DNA from: Nitrospira_D sp035465795
GTDB lineage: Bacteria > Nitrospirota > Nitrospiria > Nitrospirales > Nitrospiraceae
DNA: 64,000 bases
Assembly: GCF_049546785.1 (NCBI RefSeq)
Contig: NZ_JBMWAN010000003.1
Coordinates: 62,001 to 126,000 of the forward strand
Direction of reading: 5' to 3'
Shown: positions 50,142 through 59,419 of the stretch, in pieces
Layout: each line of letters begins with the position of its first letter
Numbering within the stretch: the stretch's first letter is position 1
Position numbers and translations under genes: made by a program
The notes under the pieces: generated by a model
What the model was told of the DNA's origin: nothing
Databases searched by the model: none
The model's input: only the letters and a program-made list of their open reading frames with translations

Positions 50142-50885
50142 TCAGGTCTCCCTGTTGAGCAAGGGCGGAAGCCAGTCAATGCCCAGTAGCGCACCCAAGC
50201 GAAGCGCGAGATCGCGTTTCACGTCGGCGACGGAAACAGGACGGCCGAGGACCTCCGCCATGGACGTTACGCGGCAATTGCTCAATCCGCAGGGCGTAAT
50301 GCGCCCAAAGGGAGACAGGTCCATCTGGACATTGAGCGCGATGCCGTGCATCGTCACTCCACGGTCTACTCGAATGCCGATTGAGGCAATCTTCGCGTCG
50401 TGCGGAGCCGTGACCCACACACCCGGGGTCTTTTCCCTTCGCTGGCCCTCGATCCCGTGGTCTTGCAGGCCGCCAATAATGACGTCCTCCAATTGCTGCA
50501 CATACTGTTTCACTCCTCTGGCGTACTGCGTCAGGCGGAGAACGGGGTAGATGATGACTTGACCCGGGCCATGATAGGTCACAGACCCGCCTCGGTTCAC
50601 GTGGTGTACTTCCGCCCCTTCCGCCTGCAAGGGGGCCGGGTCACCGCCCCAGTCGGAAGGTTTCGTGCTTCGTCCCAACGTATAGACCGGCAGATGTTCA
50701 AGAATCAGCACCGTGTCGGGCCTTGCCTCTCCGACTCGCTCGTGATGCACACGCGATTGCAGTGCCCACGCGGTGGCATAGGAGACCGGCTCCTGGAAGA
50801 GGAGAAGTTCTGCTTGCCTCTCCCTCATTCCCTCACGTGCGGGAACGGTGAGCGCTTTTTCTGAAGTAGATGGCATGGGCGTCAC
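50142..50885 (-). CDS. lipB: octanoyltransferase
   Basis: Transfers octanoyl groups from acyl carrier protein to lipoyl domains. It is 247 aa with RGGSVTYHGPGQVIIYPVL, the catalytic cysteine in CGLSNCRVTSM and the lysine in AKIASIGIRVDRGVTMHG. The GTG start overlaps the upstream protease stop codon as GTGA; an ATG three codons later is an alternative. lipA is not in the window. Confidence 0.93.
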   Translation of the reverse strand: MTPMPSTSEKALTVPAREGMRERQAELLLFQEPVSYATAWALQSRVHHERVGEARPDTVLILEHLPVYTLGRSTKPSDWGGDPAPLQAEGAEVHHVNRGGSVTYHGPGQVIIYPVLRLTQYARGVKQYVQQLEDVIIGGLQDHGIEGQRREKTPGVWVTAPHDAKIASIGIRVDRGVTMHGIALNVQMDLSPFGRITPCGLSNCRVTSMAEVLGRPVSVADVKRDLALRLGALLGIDWLPPLLNRET

Positions 50886-51928
50886 GGAAAGGGCTTCTGT
50901 CCAGGCGGACGAGGCACCGTCAGCGTGGTCTGTCCGCCGTGGCCATGGATGGTGAATTGAACGGGCGGCTGGTCGCCTCCCCGCATGACGCTGTGCCAGA
51001 AGTCGCCCATGTTGTAGAGTTGGTGCTGATCGAGTGCCGTGATCACATCGCCTGTCTGTAAGCCCGCAGTGCCGGCCGGCTTCGACGGGTCCACATTCAG
51101 CGCGAGAACGCCACGTTCGGCATCCAATCCGAAGCTGGCGGCAATGCTGGGGGTCACGGTCACCGGCGTAAATCCGAAATCGGGTCTGGTGACAGATCCC
51201 TGCATCATCATGGAGTGAATGTGAGGGTAGACCGCCTCTAATGCAATGGCGTAGCTGATTGCCTGGGCTGACGGGGCAATGGCGACATTGATACCCACGA
51301 CATCTCCGGCAAGATCGACCAGGGGGCCGCCGCTGTTCCCGGGGTTGATGGCGGCATCGGTCTGAATCAGGTCATAGAGTGTCTCACCATTCGGCGTCAG
51401 CACCGATCGATCGAGCGCGCTGACGACGCCGACGGTCACCGTGGAGCCGCCTTTCAGGGCGAGGGGATTCCCGATTGCCACCACCGTTTCACCAATCTCC
51501 AACGAAGCGGTTTGTTTCAGTGTGGCCGGCACGAGATCCTGCGCGTTGATCTTGACTAACGCCAAATCCAGGAGGAAATCTCGCGCGACAACGCGACCGG
51601 GAGTAAGCCGGCCGGTCGGCAATCCTACCACCAGGCTCGTGACGCCTTCGACGAGGTGGTTGTTTGTCAGCACATAGCCGGTGATATCGATGACAATGCC
51701 CGAACCGGAGCCGGATTGCGGACCGTGTTGAGAGGGAATGGCTGGCATGCCCCGAGTCAGGATCGTGACGACCGAGGGGCGGACTTTGGCCACCACGGCG
51801 GGAATCGAGAGCGTCTTCTCATCGGCCGCTGCAACTCCGTCGAAGGCGAGGGTGAGCAGGCAGGTGCTCATGAACAAGCTCAGAGCGGAGATACAGCGGC
51901 GGCTTGTCATCGTGAGATCTGACTTCAT
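50882..51928 (-). CDS. HtrA/Deg-family serine protease with one PDZ domain
   Basis: A periplasmic trypsin-like protease, 348 aa: a signal peptide at the N-terminus, the catalytic triad in NNHLVEG (His), LDLALVKI (Asp) and NPGNSGGPL (Ser), and a single C-terminal PDZ domain (about residues 245-335: GVLALNVDPSKPAGTAGLQT, GDVITALD). It belongs to the DegS/DegQ group; with a cleavable-looking signal it is more like DegQ. Its 3' end overlaps lipB. The start could also be the ATG at 51910. Confidence 0.9.
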   Translation of the reverse strand: MKSDLTMTSRRCISALSLFMSTCLLTLAFDGVAAADEKTLSIPAVVAKVRPSVVTILTRGMPAIPSQHGPQSGSGSGIVIDITGYVLTNNHLVEGVTSLVVGLPTGRLTPGRVVARDFLLDLALVKINAQDLVPATLKQTASLEIGETVVAIGNPLALKGGSTVTVGVVSALDRSVLTPNGETLYDLIQTDAAINPGNSGGPLVDLAGDVVGINVAIAPSAQAISYAIALEAVYPHIHSMMMQGSVTRPDFGFTPVTVTPSIAASFGLDAERGVLALNVDPSKPAGTAGLQTGDVITALDQHQLYNMGDFWHSVMRGGDQPPVQFTIHGHGGQTTLTVPRPPGQKPFP

Positions 51929-52063
51929 GGCTGAGCCTGTGAGCGTCGGGTGTGATGATCCCGGAGCCGGCGCACATTCTCTCATACCTGAGGGGGAGGG
52001 GGAAGCCTGATCTGGAGCGCGAGGCATATCCCTCGCGCCCCAGGTCCGAAAGGCGGTTGAGTC

Positions 52064-53353
52064 CTACTGGATTGCCGCAAACATTTCTTTAATCTGCGGA
52101 GTCTTCAGCTTCTTGAGCGCCTTGGCCTCAATCTGCCGGATCCGTTCCCTGGTAACCGACAGGCTCTGTCCCACCTGTTCCAATGTGCAGGGCTCATCGT
52201 ATCCGATGCCGAACCGGAGGCGGATCACGGTTTGCTCCCGCGGGGTCAGCGTGCCAAGGATACGATCCAGCTGTTGCGCCATCTCCGTTCGATGCACATG
52301 GGCATCAGGAGGCGCTGCTTGCTGGTCGGGAATCATCTCCCCGAATTCGGTGTCGCCGTCTCCGATCGGACGTTCGAGGGCCACCGGTTCCTGAAAGGCC
52401 TGCACCGTTTCATGCAGCCGCTCAGGCCTCATGCGGAGGACATCCGCGATCTCCTCCAGGCGCGCCGGCCGGCCCAACTGTTGAGCGAGACGGCGCGTGA
52501 CGCGGAGAATCCGGCTCGACGCTTCCGTCTGATGAACGGGAATGCGAATCGTCCGCGATTGATCGGCCAGCGCCCGCGTAATACCCTGCCTGATCCACCA
52601 GGTGGCGTAGGTGCTGAACTTGAACCCTTTGCGATATTGGTAGCGTTCGGCCGCTTTCATCAAGCCGATGTTGCCTTCCTGCACAAGGTCCAGGAGAGTC
52701 AGCCCTCGTCCTGTGTAGTGTTTGGCGACATCGACGACGAGACGGAGGTTGCATCGCACGAGCTCGTCTTTCCCCTTCTCCAACACCGCACGGGCCGCCC
52801 GGATTTCGTCGAGCAATGCCTTGATCTGTTTTGCCGTCGTGGGTGCGGGTTTCATCTCGCGCACGGCAGGTTTGAGGATCGCCGTGAGCGCCTGCTCGGC
52901 TTTGTCCAGGGCGGTCGCCGAGAAGCCGCTCAACTGCCGCGTGAGTTGAAGGGCGGTCATTGATTCCTGGAGTACGGGAGTGCGTTTCGATCGCGCGAGC
53001 ACTTTGAGTGTGTGCCGCAAGGCGATGCGGATGCGCCGCGTCCCCTCATCGACGCGCTTGGCCAACGCGATTTCTTCTTCGCGCGTCAGAAGCGCACGTT
53101 CTCCGAACGAACGGAAATACAGCGACTCGAGCAGGAAAGGACTGGCACCCTGGCTCGTGCGCATCGTGGCAGGAGCCGTCTCTGGTGCCTCGGTTTCCGG
53201 GTCTGCCTCCCGTTCGATCACTTCCAGCGCATCGCTGGCCTCGGAGTCATCGGTATCCACGTCTGCCGTTATGGTCGTAGTGCCTTCAACGCCGTCAGTC
53301 GACCGAAGATCTTCGTTTTTCATCGCCTCACCCTTTGCATCCTGGTTTCTCAT
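52064..53353 (-). CDS. RNA polymerase sigma-70 family factor (group 2 type)
   Basis: A 429-aa sigma factor. An acidic N-terminus (about residues 1-65), region 1.2 (SPFLLESLYFRSFGERALLT then REEEIALAKRV), a helical non-conserved insert of about 100 residues, region 2 with the core and -10 recognition helix (LVQEGNIGLMKAAERYQYRK, YATWWIRQGITRALADQSRT), region 3, and region 4 with the -35 reading helix (VTRERIRQIEAKALKKLK). It lacks the large region of a primary sigma and looks like an RpoS/SigB-type alternative factor. GGAGGG lies before the ATG. Confidence 0.9.
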   Translation of the reverse strand: MRNQDAKGEAMKNEDLRSTDGVEGTTTITADVDTDDSEASDALEVIEREADPETEAPETAPATMRTSQGASPFLLESLYFRSFGERALLTREEEIALAKRVDEGTRRIRIALRHTLKVLARSKRTPVLQESMTALQLTRQLSGFSATALDKAEQALTAILKPAVREMKPAPTTAKQIKALLDEIRAARAVLEKGKDELVRCNLRLVVDVAKHYTGRGLTLLDLVQEGNIGLMKAAERYQYRKGFKFSTYATWWIRQGITRALADQSRTIRIPVHQTEASSRILRVTRRLAQQLGRPARLEEIADVLRMRPERLHETVQAFQEPVALERPIGDGDTEFGEMIPDQQAAPPDAHVHRTEMAQQLDRILGTLTPREQTVIRLRFGIGYDEPCTLEQVGQSLSVTRERIRQIEAKALKKLKTPQIKEMFAAIQ

Positions 53354-53740
53354 CTCACCCTCCACTACAATTAGAGCAACCCGGGACCAAGAAGATTCGT
53401 CGTCGATACCCGCACTCTGTGATTTCTCTACGAAGCAAGAGCGGTGCTGGATTGGACATGAGGACGGTCATGAGCAATCCCCAGGATATTGCAGGAAGAT
53501 TAGGGAGACTTAATGAGAAATGACGCGTGTGCCTGTCACAAGAATGCGGCAGCTCTGTATGGTTTATCCCAAAGACGAGGCCGAATTGCCACACCATTGC
53601 AAACCGTGACGTTGTTGACCGGATCGAGGCGGCAATCATGGGGGAATGGTCAGGCGAATGTGTGGTGATTCGTTTTGAGCCGGGGCAAAGAGGGCCTCTT
53701 GGTTGCAAACAGTGGAACGAACCACCTAGAATGCCGCCCC
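53354..53740. other. intergenic region between divergent genes
   Basis: No gene seen. It should contain the promoters of the sigma factor gene (leftward) and of trmI (rightward). I could not pick clear -35/-10 pairs. Confidence 0.4.
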
Positions 53741-54619
53741 ATGTCGCAACTCATCAGCGGTGAACGCATTCACCTCGTCGATAAAAAAGGGCGTCAGTAT
53801 GCCCTGACCTTGAAGGCCGGGGACACCTATCACTTCAGCGGACAGAAAATCCCTCATGATGACATGATCGGCCGTCCCGATGGGACGATTGTGACGCTTT
53901 CAGGCGGGAGGCAGATGCTGGCCCTGCGTCCGACCTTCGGCGAGTACGTCCTCAAGATGCCGCGTGGTGCGCAGGTGTTGTATCCCAAGGATTTGGCGCT
54001 GATTCCCATGTGGGCGGATGTCTATCCCGGGGCGAGGGTGTTTGAGGCCGGCACCGGTTCAGGCGCGCTGACGATGGCACTCTTGCGAGCCGTGGGGCCG
54101 CGCGGTCTGGTCGTGACCTATGAGATGCGCGAAGATTTTGCGAAAACGGCTCTCACCAACATCGAGCGCTACATGGGACCGACGCCGACGTTGATATCCT
54201 GCCGGAAGAGTGCGTATGAAGGCATCGATCTGCCCGACGACGGGGTGCCGTTCGATCGCGTCGTTCTCGACCTGCCGGAGCCCTGGCAGGTGGTGCCTCA
54301 TGCGGCGAAGGCGCTTCGGTCAGGCGGCATCTATCTGAGTTTTGTCCCTACAGTTCCGCAAGTGATTCAGACGGTCCAGGCGCTGGAGCGGGCGACGGTC
54401 TTTGGCATGATCGAGACATTCGAATCATTAATCCGCACCTGGTCGGTGCAAGGCCGAAGCGTGCGCCCCGATCATCGGATGGTCGCGCACTCGGGCTTTA
54501 TCACGGTTGCGAGAAAAGTTGAGCCGGGGTTGTTGAGTGTGGGGCAGGAGCGCGAGCGAGCGGCTGAGGCTATGGCTGAGGAGGTCGGTGGCAATGAGGC
54601 AGGGGAGCAGCCGCAATGA
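53741..54619 (+). CDS. trmI: tRNA (adenine-N1)-58 methyltransferase TrmI
   Basis: Methylates A58 of tRNAs. It is 292 aa: a small N-terminal beta domain, then the Rossmann methyltransferase with FEAGTGSGALTMALLRAVGP, the acidic loop DFAKTALTNIERY and DRVVLDLPEPWQVVPHAAKA. The ATG at 53741 is inferred by homology length; no clear ribosome binding site. The 3' end overlaps the following gene (ATGA). Confidence 0.9.
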   Translation: MSQLISGERIHLVDKKGRQYALTLKAGDTYHFSGQKIPHDDMIGRPDGTIVTLSGGRQMLALRPTFGEYVLKMPRGAQVLYPKDLALIPMWADVYPGARVFEAGTGSGALTMALLRAVGPRGLVVTYEMREDFAKTALTNIERYMGPTPTLISCRKSAYEGIDLPDDGVPFDRVVLDLPEPWQVVPHAAKALRSGGIYLSFVPTVPQVIQTVQALERATVFGMIETFESLIRTWSVQGRSVRPDHRMVAHSGFITVARKVEPGLLSVGQERERAAEAMAEEVGGNEAGEQPQ

Positions 54620-55371
54620 GCCGTCTGGCCGGGAAAGTGGCCCTGATCACGGGCGGCAACGCTGGTATCGGGGAAGCGGTGGCGAAGCTCTTTGCCCGTG
54701 AAGGCGCGTCGGTGGTCATTACCGGTCGGCGTAAAGACGAACTGGATCGCGTCGCGGCAGACATTCAAAATGATAAGGGGATGGTGCTCGCTGTGGCGGG
54801 GTCGGTGACCGACGAGTCTCACATTCGGTCCGCCGTGGCGGAGGCGGTTCGTCACTTCAACGGGCTCGACATTCTGGTCAATAACGCGGGCATCGGCGAC
54901 TTCGGCAAACGCGTCCACGAAACCGATGATGAAACCTGGTCGCGCGTGCTCGACGTGAATCTCACGGGGGTCTTTCGCATGACGCGGGCCGCAATTCCGG
55001 CGATGTTGGCGCGGGGGCGTGGATCGATTGTGAATATTTCCTCCATCGCCAGTCTTGTCGGAATTCCCCTGCTCCCGGCCTATGCTGCGTCAAAAGGCGC
55101 GCTGGATTCCCTGACCCGGTCGATTGCCGTTGATTACGCGAAGGATGGCATTCGATGCAATGTCGTGAATCCCGGGTTGATTGCCACACCGATGGCGGCG
55201 CCCCTGATGGGCAATCCGGAACAGCTCGATCCAATCCTCGATCACTACCCGATCAGACGCCCCGGCAAGCCGGAAGAGGTCGCGAATATGGTGCTGTACC
55301 TTGCCTCCGATGAATCCGCCTGGGTGACGGGTGGCACGTTCACGGTCGACGGGGGCATGACAGCCTGGTGA
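54616..55371 (+). CDS. short-chain dehydrogenase/reductase
   Basis: A 251-aa NAD(P)-dependent oxidoreductase of the classical SDR family: cofactor motif TGGNAGIG, NNAG, and the catalytic Ser/Tyr/Lys set (NISSIASL, YAASKGAL). It resembles the glucose 1-dehydrogenase / 3-oxoacyl-ACP reductase subgroup, but the substrate cannot be told from sequence. It overlaps trmI by four bases and precedes aroE, so it is part of one operon. Confidence 0.9.
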   Translation: MSRLAGKVALITGGNAGIGEAVAKLFAREGASVVITGRRKDELDRVAADIQNDKGMVLAVAGSVTDESHIRSAVAEAVRHFNGLDILVNNAGIGDFGKRVHETDDETWSRVLDVNLTGVFRMTRAAIPAMLARGRGSIVNISSIASLVGIPLLPAYAASKGALDSLTRSIAVDYAKDGIRCNVVNPGLIATPMAAPLMGNPEQLDPILDHYPIRRPGKPEEVANMVLYLASDESAWVTGGTFTVDGGMTAW

Positions 55372-55388
55372 GACAGGTCTGAGAACTT

Positions 55389-56243
55389 ATGGAAATTGAC
55401 GCACATACCCGGTTTTGCGGAGTGATCGGAAACCCGGTCGAACATTCCCTGTCACCCGCCATTCACAATGCGGCGTTCCAGAAGCTGGGGCTGAATTTCG
55501 TTTATCTTGCCTTTCGAGTGGAAGCCATCGGCGATGCAATCAAGGGGTTGCGCGCCTTAGGGAGCTTCCGCGGGGCGAGCGTGACAATCCCACACAAGGT
55601 CTCGGCGATTCCGTTCTTAGACGAGGTCGAGCCGACCGCCCGGCACATCGGCGCCATCAATACGATTGTGGCAGAGAACGGGAAGCTGACCGGCTACAAC
55701 ACGGATGCGACCGGCGCCTTGCGCGCCCTTCGAGAGGGCGCAGGTTCTCTCAAGGGGAAACGGGTTGTCATGCTGGGATCAGGAGGGGCTGCGCGCGCCA
55801 TCGCCTTTGCCTTGGCGGCGGAATCAGGCGTGACCGGATTGACCCTGCTCGGTGTGGACGGGAAGGAACGGTCGGCCTTGGCTGCGGACCTGCGGGTGAA
55901 AACGGAGTTGTCCGTCCAGGATGCGATGCTTGACGACGCGGCGCTGGCTCGAGAACTTCCAGGGGCTCAAGTGCTCATCCACTGCACGCCTATCGGGATG
56001 TCTCCCAAAGTGGAGGCGACCTGCGTGCCGCCGCAGTTGCTGCATCCCGGATTGGCCGTCATGGACATTGTTTATAACCCGCGGGAAACACGATTGCTCA
56101 AGGATGCTAGGCTGGCTGGCTGTGTGACGATTCCGGGTCTCGAAATGTTCCTTCATCAGGCTGTGGCCCAATTCGAATTGTGGACGAATCAGCCGGCACC
56201 GGCCGACGTGATGCGTGCGGTCTTGGAATCCCGCTTCCAATGA
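55389..56243 (+). CDS. aroE: shikimate dehydrogenase
   Basis: Reduces 3-dehydroshikimate to shikimate. It is 284 aa with NPVEHSLSPAIHNAAFQKLG, the catalytic Lys block SVTIPHKVSAIPFLDEV, the NTDATGALRAL motif and the Rossmann cofactor fold (VVMLGSGGAARAIAFALAAE). The 3' end overlaps aroK (ATGA). Its physical separation from the pheA-aroA operon is normal. Confidence 0.96.
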   Translation: MEIDAHTRFCGVIGNPVEHSLSPAIHNAAFQKLGLNFVYLAFRVEAIGDAIKGLRALGSFRGASVTIPHKVSAIPFLDEVEPTARHIGAINTIVAENGKLTGYNTDATGALRALREGAGSLKGKRVVMLGSGGAARAIAFALAAESGVTGLTLLGVDGKERSALAADLRVKTELSVQDAMLDDAALARELPGAQVLIHCTPIGMSPKVEATCVPPQLLHPGLAVMDIVYNPRETRLLKDARLAGCVTIPGLEMFLHQAVAQFELWTNQPAPADVMRAVLESRFQ

Positions 56244-56740
56244 ACATCGTCCTGATCGGCTATCGAGGGACCGGGAAAAGCACCGTGGGTAAAGTGCTGG
56301 CCAGCCGGCTTGGCCGGACGCTTGTCTCGACTGACGCAGAGATTGTGCGGCGCGCTGGACAGACCATCCCTGAGATTGTGGCAAAACTTGGCTGGGACTA
56401 TTTCCGCGACCTGGAATCCACCGTCTGTCAGGAACTCGCCATGAGAGACGGATTGATTATCGACACGGGCGGCGGTGCGATTCTCCGATCCCAGAATGTG
56501 GACAGTCTCAAGAAGACCGGGACGCTGTTTTGGCTCACGGCTTCCATACAGTCGATTGCGTCACGTATCGGAGGGGATACCCAGCGGCCCTCGCTGACGG
56601 GGACCAAATCGTTCTTGGAGGAAATTCAAGAAGTCCTGACCGAGCGGACTCCCAAGTACCAGGCTGCAGCCGATCATGTGGTCTCGACCGACGGGCAGTC
56701 CATAACCCAGATTGTCGATACGATTCAGTCTTGTCTCTAA
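56240..56740 (+). CDS. aroK: shikimate kinase
   Basis: Phosphorylates shikimate. It is 166 aa: Walker A GYRGTGKSTVGKVLASRLGR, the shikimate-binding STDAEIV, FRDLESTVCQEL, and the GGGAILR loop. Its ATG overlaps the aroE stop codon. It is the last gene of trmI-SDR-aroE-aroK. Confidence 0.95.
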   Translation: MNIVLIGYRGTGKSTVGKVLASRLGRTLVSTDAEIVRRAGQTIPEIVAKLGWDYFRDLESTVCQELAMRDGLIIDTGGGAILRSQNVDSLKKTGTLFWLTASIQSIASRIGGDTQRPSLTGTKSFLEEIQEVLTERTPKYQAAADHVVSTDGQSITQIVDTIQSCL

Positions 56741-56766
56741 ACTCGCGGTGCCCTCTATCTCTCTCC

Positions 56767-56796
56767 TTGACAGGGTCTGGCTCGAAGTGTTTGAAA
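56767..56796 (+). promoter_or_regulatory. candidate promoter of tRNA-Arg
   Basis: Consensus TTGACA at 56767-56772. The best -10 matches are TTGAAA or TGAAAT, 18-19 bases further on, just before the tRNA. Confidence 0.4.
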
Positions 56797-56805
56797 TAGC
56801 CTCGT

Positions 56806-56882
56806 GCGCCCGTAGCTCAATTGGATAGAGCATCGGACTTCGGATCCGAGGGTTGGGGGTTCAAGTCCCTCCGGGCGCACCA
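56806..56882 (+). tRNA. tRNA-Arg (TCG)
   Basis: A 77-nt cloverleaf with encoded CCA: acceptor GCGCCCG/CGGGCGC, anticodon arm CGGA-CTTCGGA-TCCG reading TCG, and T arm GGGGG-TTCAAGT-CCCTC with a mismatch-tolerant edge. It reads CGA codons. It follows aroK and may act with its own promoter. Confidence 0.95.
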
Positions 56883-57217
56883 CTGAATTACATAACGCGG
56901 CTGATGGGCACGCTGAAATATCAACGGTTTCGATTGATTCGTTGCCACCGGCTCCCGCCCGCACCCTTGTGTTGCATTCCCCCCGCAAAAGCTGCATAGA
57001 TTTTCCATAGCTTGCGCATTAAAATAAAAAAGAGAGAAGGTTTATCGCGAAAAATGTTCTTGCCGAAAGAGGGGCAGGAGAGAAGCTGGTAAGGTATGAT
57101 CAATCCGTGAGGTGAGTCCGGGCTTGGTCGTTCTGCTGTTTTTCCCCGAGTAGGGGAGTGTGAACATCCACCCGTGCGAATGCGGGTGGCAGCCTGGGTA
57201 GTGAGGAAGGAGAAATT
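56883..57217. other. intergenic region with a leader hairpin
   Basis: No gene. Includes an A-rich patch (57020-57035) and a 7-bp hairpin, CCACCCG (57168-57174) with CGGGTGG (57183-57189), just before the small gene at 57218. Confidence 0.4.
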
Positions 57218-57361
57218 ATGAGCCCTGTACTGCATGATGTACGAGCGGGTTTCTTTCTCGTTGTCGGCCTTGCCATGCTCGCGTTCATTTGCGCGGTAGC
57301 GGCGTTGGGTACGGTGATGCGTCCTATTCGCTGGTCGGAACGGAACGGACACGGGTATTAG
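57218..57361 (+). CDS. very small single-pass membrane protein, 47 aa
   Basis: ATG at 57218 preceded by AAGGAG. The 47-aa product has one hydrophobic helix (about residues 10-33: AGFFLVVGLAMLAFICAVAA) flanked by a short polar N-terminus and a basic C-terminus (RPIRWSERNGHGY). Such peptides often attach to a larger membrane complex. No family can be named. It is too short to be found by a length-based search, but the initiation signal is strong. Confidence 0.55.
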   Translation: MSPVLHDVRAGFFLVVGLAMLAFICAVAALGTVMRPIRWSERNGHGY

Positions 57362-57560
57362 TTTTTTCTGCGCCTCACGTTCTTGGCCTCCCATCGGACG
57401 CCAGGGCAGTTGTACGTTTCCCCCACTTCCGCCTTTCGACGTTTGTCACTGCTAACTCCTTCATTCTTTCCAGTCCTGACAATTTTTCAAGTTATTGTAA
57501 TTGCAGGGCTAGTTTTGCTTTCCCAAGACATTTTCCCATGCCCAGCCAATTTCGTATCTC

Positions 57561-57570
57561 CTGCTATAGT
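57561..57570 (+). promoter_or_regulatory. candidate extended -10 promoter for the pal-like gene
   Basis: TGCTATAGT: a TATAGT (57565-57570) with the upstream TG of extended -10 promoters. No -35 is apparent. It is 133 bases before the start codon. Confidence 0.4.
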
Positions 57571-57702
57571 TAAATCAGTCAATTTGCTGTGGATTGTCGC
57601 GGTGCAGGGATGCAGGCATCTGTACTCAGGCGTAGCTTCTACTGCGCACGAGACAGGCGGCGACGGGATAGAGGCTTGAACGTTATTACATAGGAGAGAG
57701 CT

Positions 57703-58401
57703 ATGAGCAGGAGAATCATTCACGCAAGCGGGATTGTCATCATGGGTATAGTCATGATGGTCAGCCAGGGGTGCAGTCTGAAGGCGCTTCAGTCCAATGG
57801 AGATTCCATAGCGGACTCGAAAGCCGGATCGTCAGCCGGGTCCGATGTGAACAATTGGAATGGAGAAGGGGTCAATCCGGACTTCCCCCAGAATTTTTCC
57901 GGTCTAGGGCAGGGGAATTCCAGCGGGGAGCTGAGCGGGTTTTCACAGAATCCCACCGAGGAGCGCCTCACGCAAGGCGGGTATAAGGCTTCGTTGTCTC
58001 CCTCTGACGTGAATGTGAGACGACGCGCTGAATTGACAAAGGAAGAGAAGGCCGCAATTGAAGCAGGCCTTCAGGATGTCTTTTACGGCTACGATCAATG
58101 GCAAGTCTCTGATGCGGGGATGGAGGCCTTAAATCGAGATGCCAGTTGGTTGAAGGATCATCCTGGGGCAGTGCTGAAAATCGAAGGTCATTGCGATGAG
58201 CGGGGAACCACTGATTACAACATGGTTCTCGGAGATAAACGGGCAAAAGCCGCGCAGGCGTATCTGTTGGAGACCGGGGTCAGCCCGAAACAGGTGGCCA
58301 TCGTCTCATTCGGGAAGGAGCGTCCGTTCTGTTTCGATCACGCGGAATCCTGCTATCAGCAAAACCGGCGAGGGCACATGTTGTTGGGCACGAAAGAGTA
58401 G
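57703..58401 (+). CDS. pal: peptidoglycan-associated lipoprotein (Pal/OmpA-like)
   Basis: A 232-aa outer-membrane lipoprotein (lipobox VSQGC, Cys24), a long Ser/Gly/Asn-rich linker (residues about 25-100), and the C-terminal OmpA-like peptidoglycan-binding domain (FYGYDQW..., IEGHCDERGTTDYNMVLGDK then RA). The diaminopimelate-binding Asp/Arg residues of that domain appear as DERGT and the following ALGDKRA-like helix. Tol-Pal partners are not in the window. GGAGAGAG precedes the ATG. Confidence 0.9.
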   Translation: MSRRIIHASGIVIMGIVMMVSQGCSLKALQSNGDSIADSKAGSSAGSDVNNWNGEGVNPDFPQNFSGLGQGNSSGELSGFSQNPTEERLTQGGYKASLSPSDVNVRRRAELTKEEKAAIEAGLQDVFYGYDQWQVSDAGMEALNRDASWLKDHPGAVLKIEGHCDERGTTDYNMVLGDKRAKAAQAYLLETGVSPKQVAIVSFGKERPFCFDHAESCYQQNRRGHMLLGTKE

Positions 58402-58424
58402 CGGGGCAGAAAGCCCTGCGACAT

Positions 58425-58457
58425 CCGGCTCCCCCCTCATGCCTTCGGGGGAGCTGG
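58425..58457 (+). terminator. hairpin after the pal-like gene
   Basis: CCGGCTCCCCC and GGGGGAGCTGG form an 11-bp stem with one G-T pair and an 11-base loop, 24 bases after the stop. No T-run, but the strongest structure in this gap. Confidence 0.6.
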
Positions 58458-58497
58458 ACATCGTCGTCGCACCGCCACAAGAAGGTAGAGAACACCC

Positions 58498-58890
58498 ATG
58501 GCCATTCACGCGTTCAAGAAGAGTGCCTCTTTGTTGAAGTCGGAGGTTCAAGTGCAGGGCCAGGAACCATCTTCTCCGCAGGACCGGCGAAGGCAACCGC
58601 GCTTTACCACGCAGTTCAGGAGTACGTTTTCTAAGAATCAGCATGAGGGTCAAGGTCGCGCCCTCGATCTTTCGATCGGGGGATGCAGGATCGAGAGCGA
58701 GGCTAACGCAGTCCAAGGCGCAACGTTCGAATGCCGGCTCCACATTCCGGACCTCGATTGGCCTCTGAGAATTGATGAAGCAACCGTCAGGTGGGTCGAG
58801 GGCCATACGTTTGGCCTTTCCTTTACCCGCATTCGTCCGGAGGAAAAAGCGAAGCTCCAGCAGCTGCTTGAAAGACTCGAGAAAGAATAA
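58498..58890 (+). CDS. PilZ domain protein (c-di-GMP receptor)
   Basis: A 130-aa protein. The PilZ motifs RRQPRF (the RxxxR loop) near residue 31 and DLSIGGCRI (D/NxSxxG) near 57 indicate c-di-GMP binding. A C-terminal helix rich in Lys and Glu ends it (KAKLQQLLERLEKE). It has no other domain, so it should act by binding a partner. The context, after a Pal-like gene, gives no clear target. Confidence 0.85.
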   Translation: MAIHAFKKSASLLKSEVQVQGQEPSSPQDRRRQPRFTTQFRSTFSKNQHEGQGRALDLSIGGCRIESEANAVQGATFECRLHIPDLDWPLRIDEATVRWVEGHTFGLSFTRIRPEEKAKLQQLLERLEKE

Positions 58891-59170
58891 TTCCTCGTAT
58901 CGCCTCTTCCATATTTCTCTCTCGCCGTACTCCCGGCCCCTCAGGGGTTGCTCGCAGCCGTGTGATTCAGGCTGTGTGCGCCAATCGCGGGGGCGGCATT
59001 CGACAATTGAAAACCCGACCGACCGGTTCTTTGAGAAGGACTACCGATTGACACCGCCACTATCCGTGTCTCAAAGTAGCCCCACAAAGTCGGATGTCGA
59101 AGGCGGCGTTCCAGGTTTGTGAACACTTCCCGCGGCACTATATCCCTACGATGATTGAAAGGAGTCTGCA
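58891..59170. other. intergenic region
   Basis: No gene seen. TTGACA occurs at 59048-59053 without a matching -10 at normal spacing. Confidence 0.4.
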
Positions 59171-59332
59171 GTGGAGCAACGCTATGCCATTACGGTGAAA
59201 TTCTTAGTCAACGCCGATTCAGCCGAAGATGCCGAGGAAATGATCGAAACCGCATGTGAGAAGGCCACCGCGTCATTTCCTGAAATGAGCTATGAGGGGA
59301 TTGAAGATATCGAAGAGGAAGAAGAGGACTAG
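59171..59332 (+). CDS. small acidic protein, 53 aa
   Basis: GTG start with AAAGGAG eight bases before it. The product starts (M)EQRYAITVKFLVNADSAED and ends in a run of Glu/Asp (IEDIEEEEED). It is a soluble, highly acidic small protein with a beta-alpha pattern in its first 25 residues. No family recognised. The strong initiation signal supports it despite its size. Confidence 0.6.
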   Translation: MEQRYAITVKFLVNADSAEDAEEMIETACEKATASFPEMSYEGIEDIEEEEED

Positions 59333-59419
59333 CGCCGGCTTGTTCTCGCCCGAATAGGCGAGGCGCACCTGACCGGTTTTTCGATCGACAATTATCATCT
59401 CGCGAGGAGGGAGAGGGCC

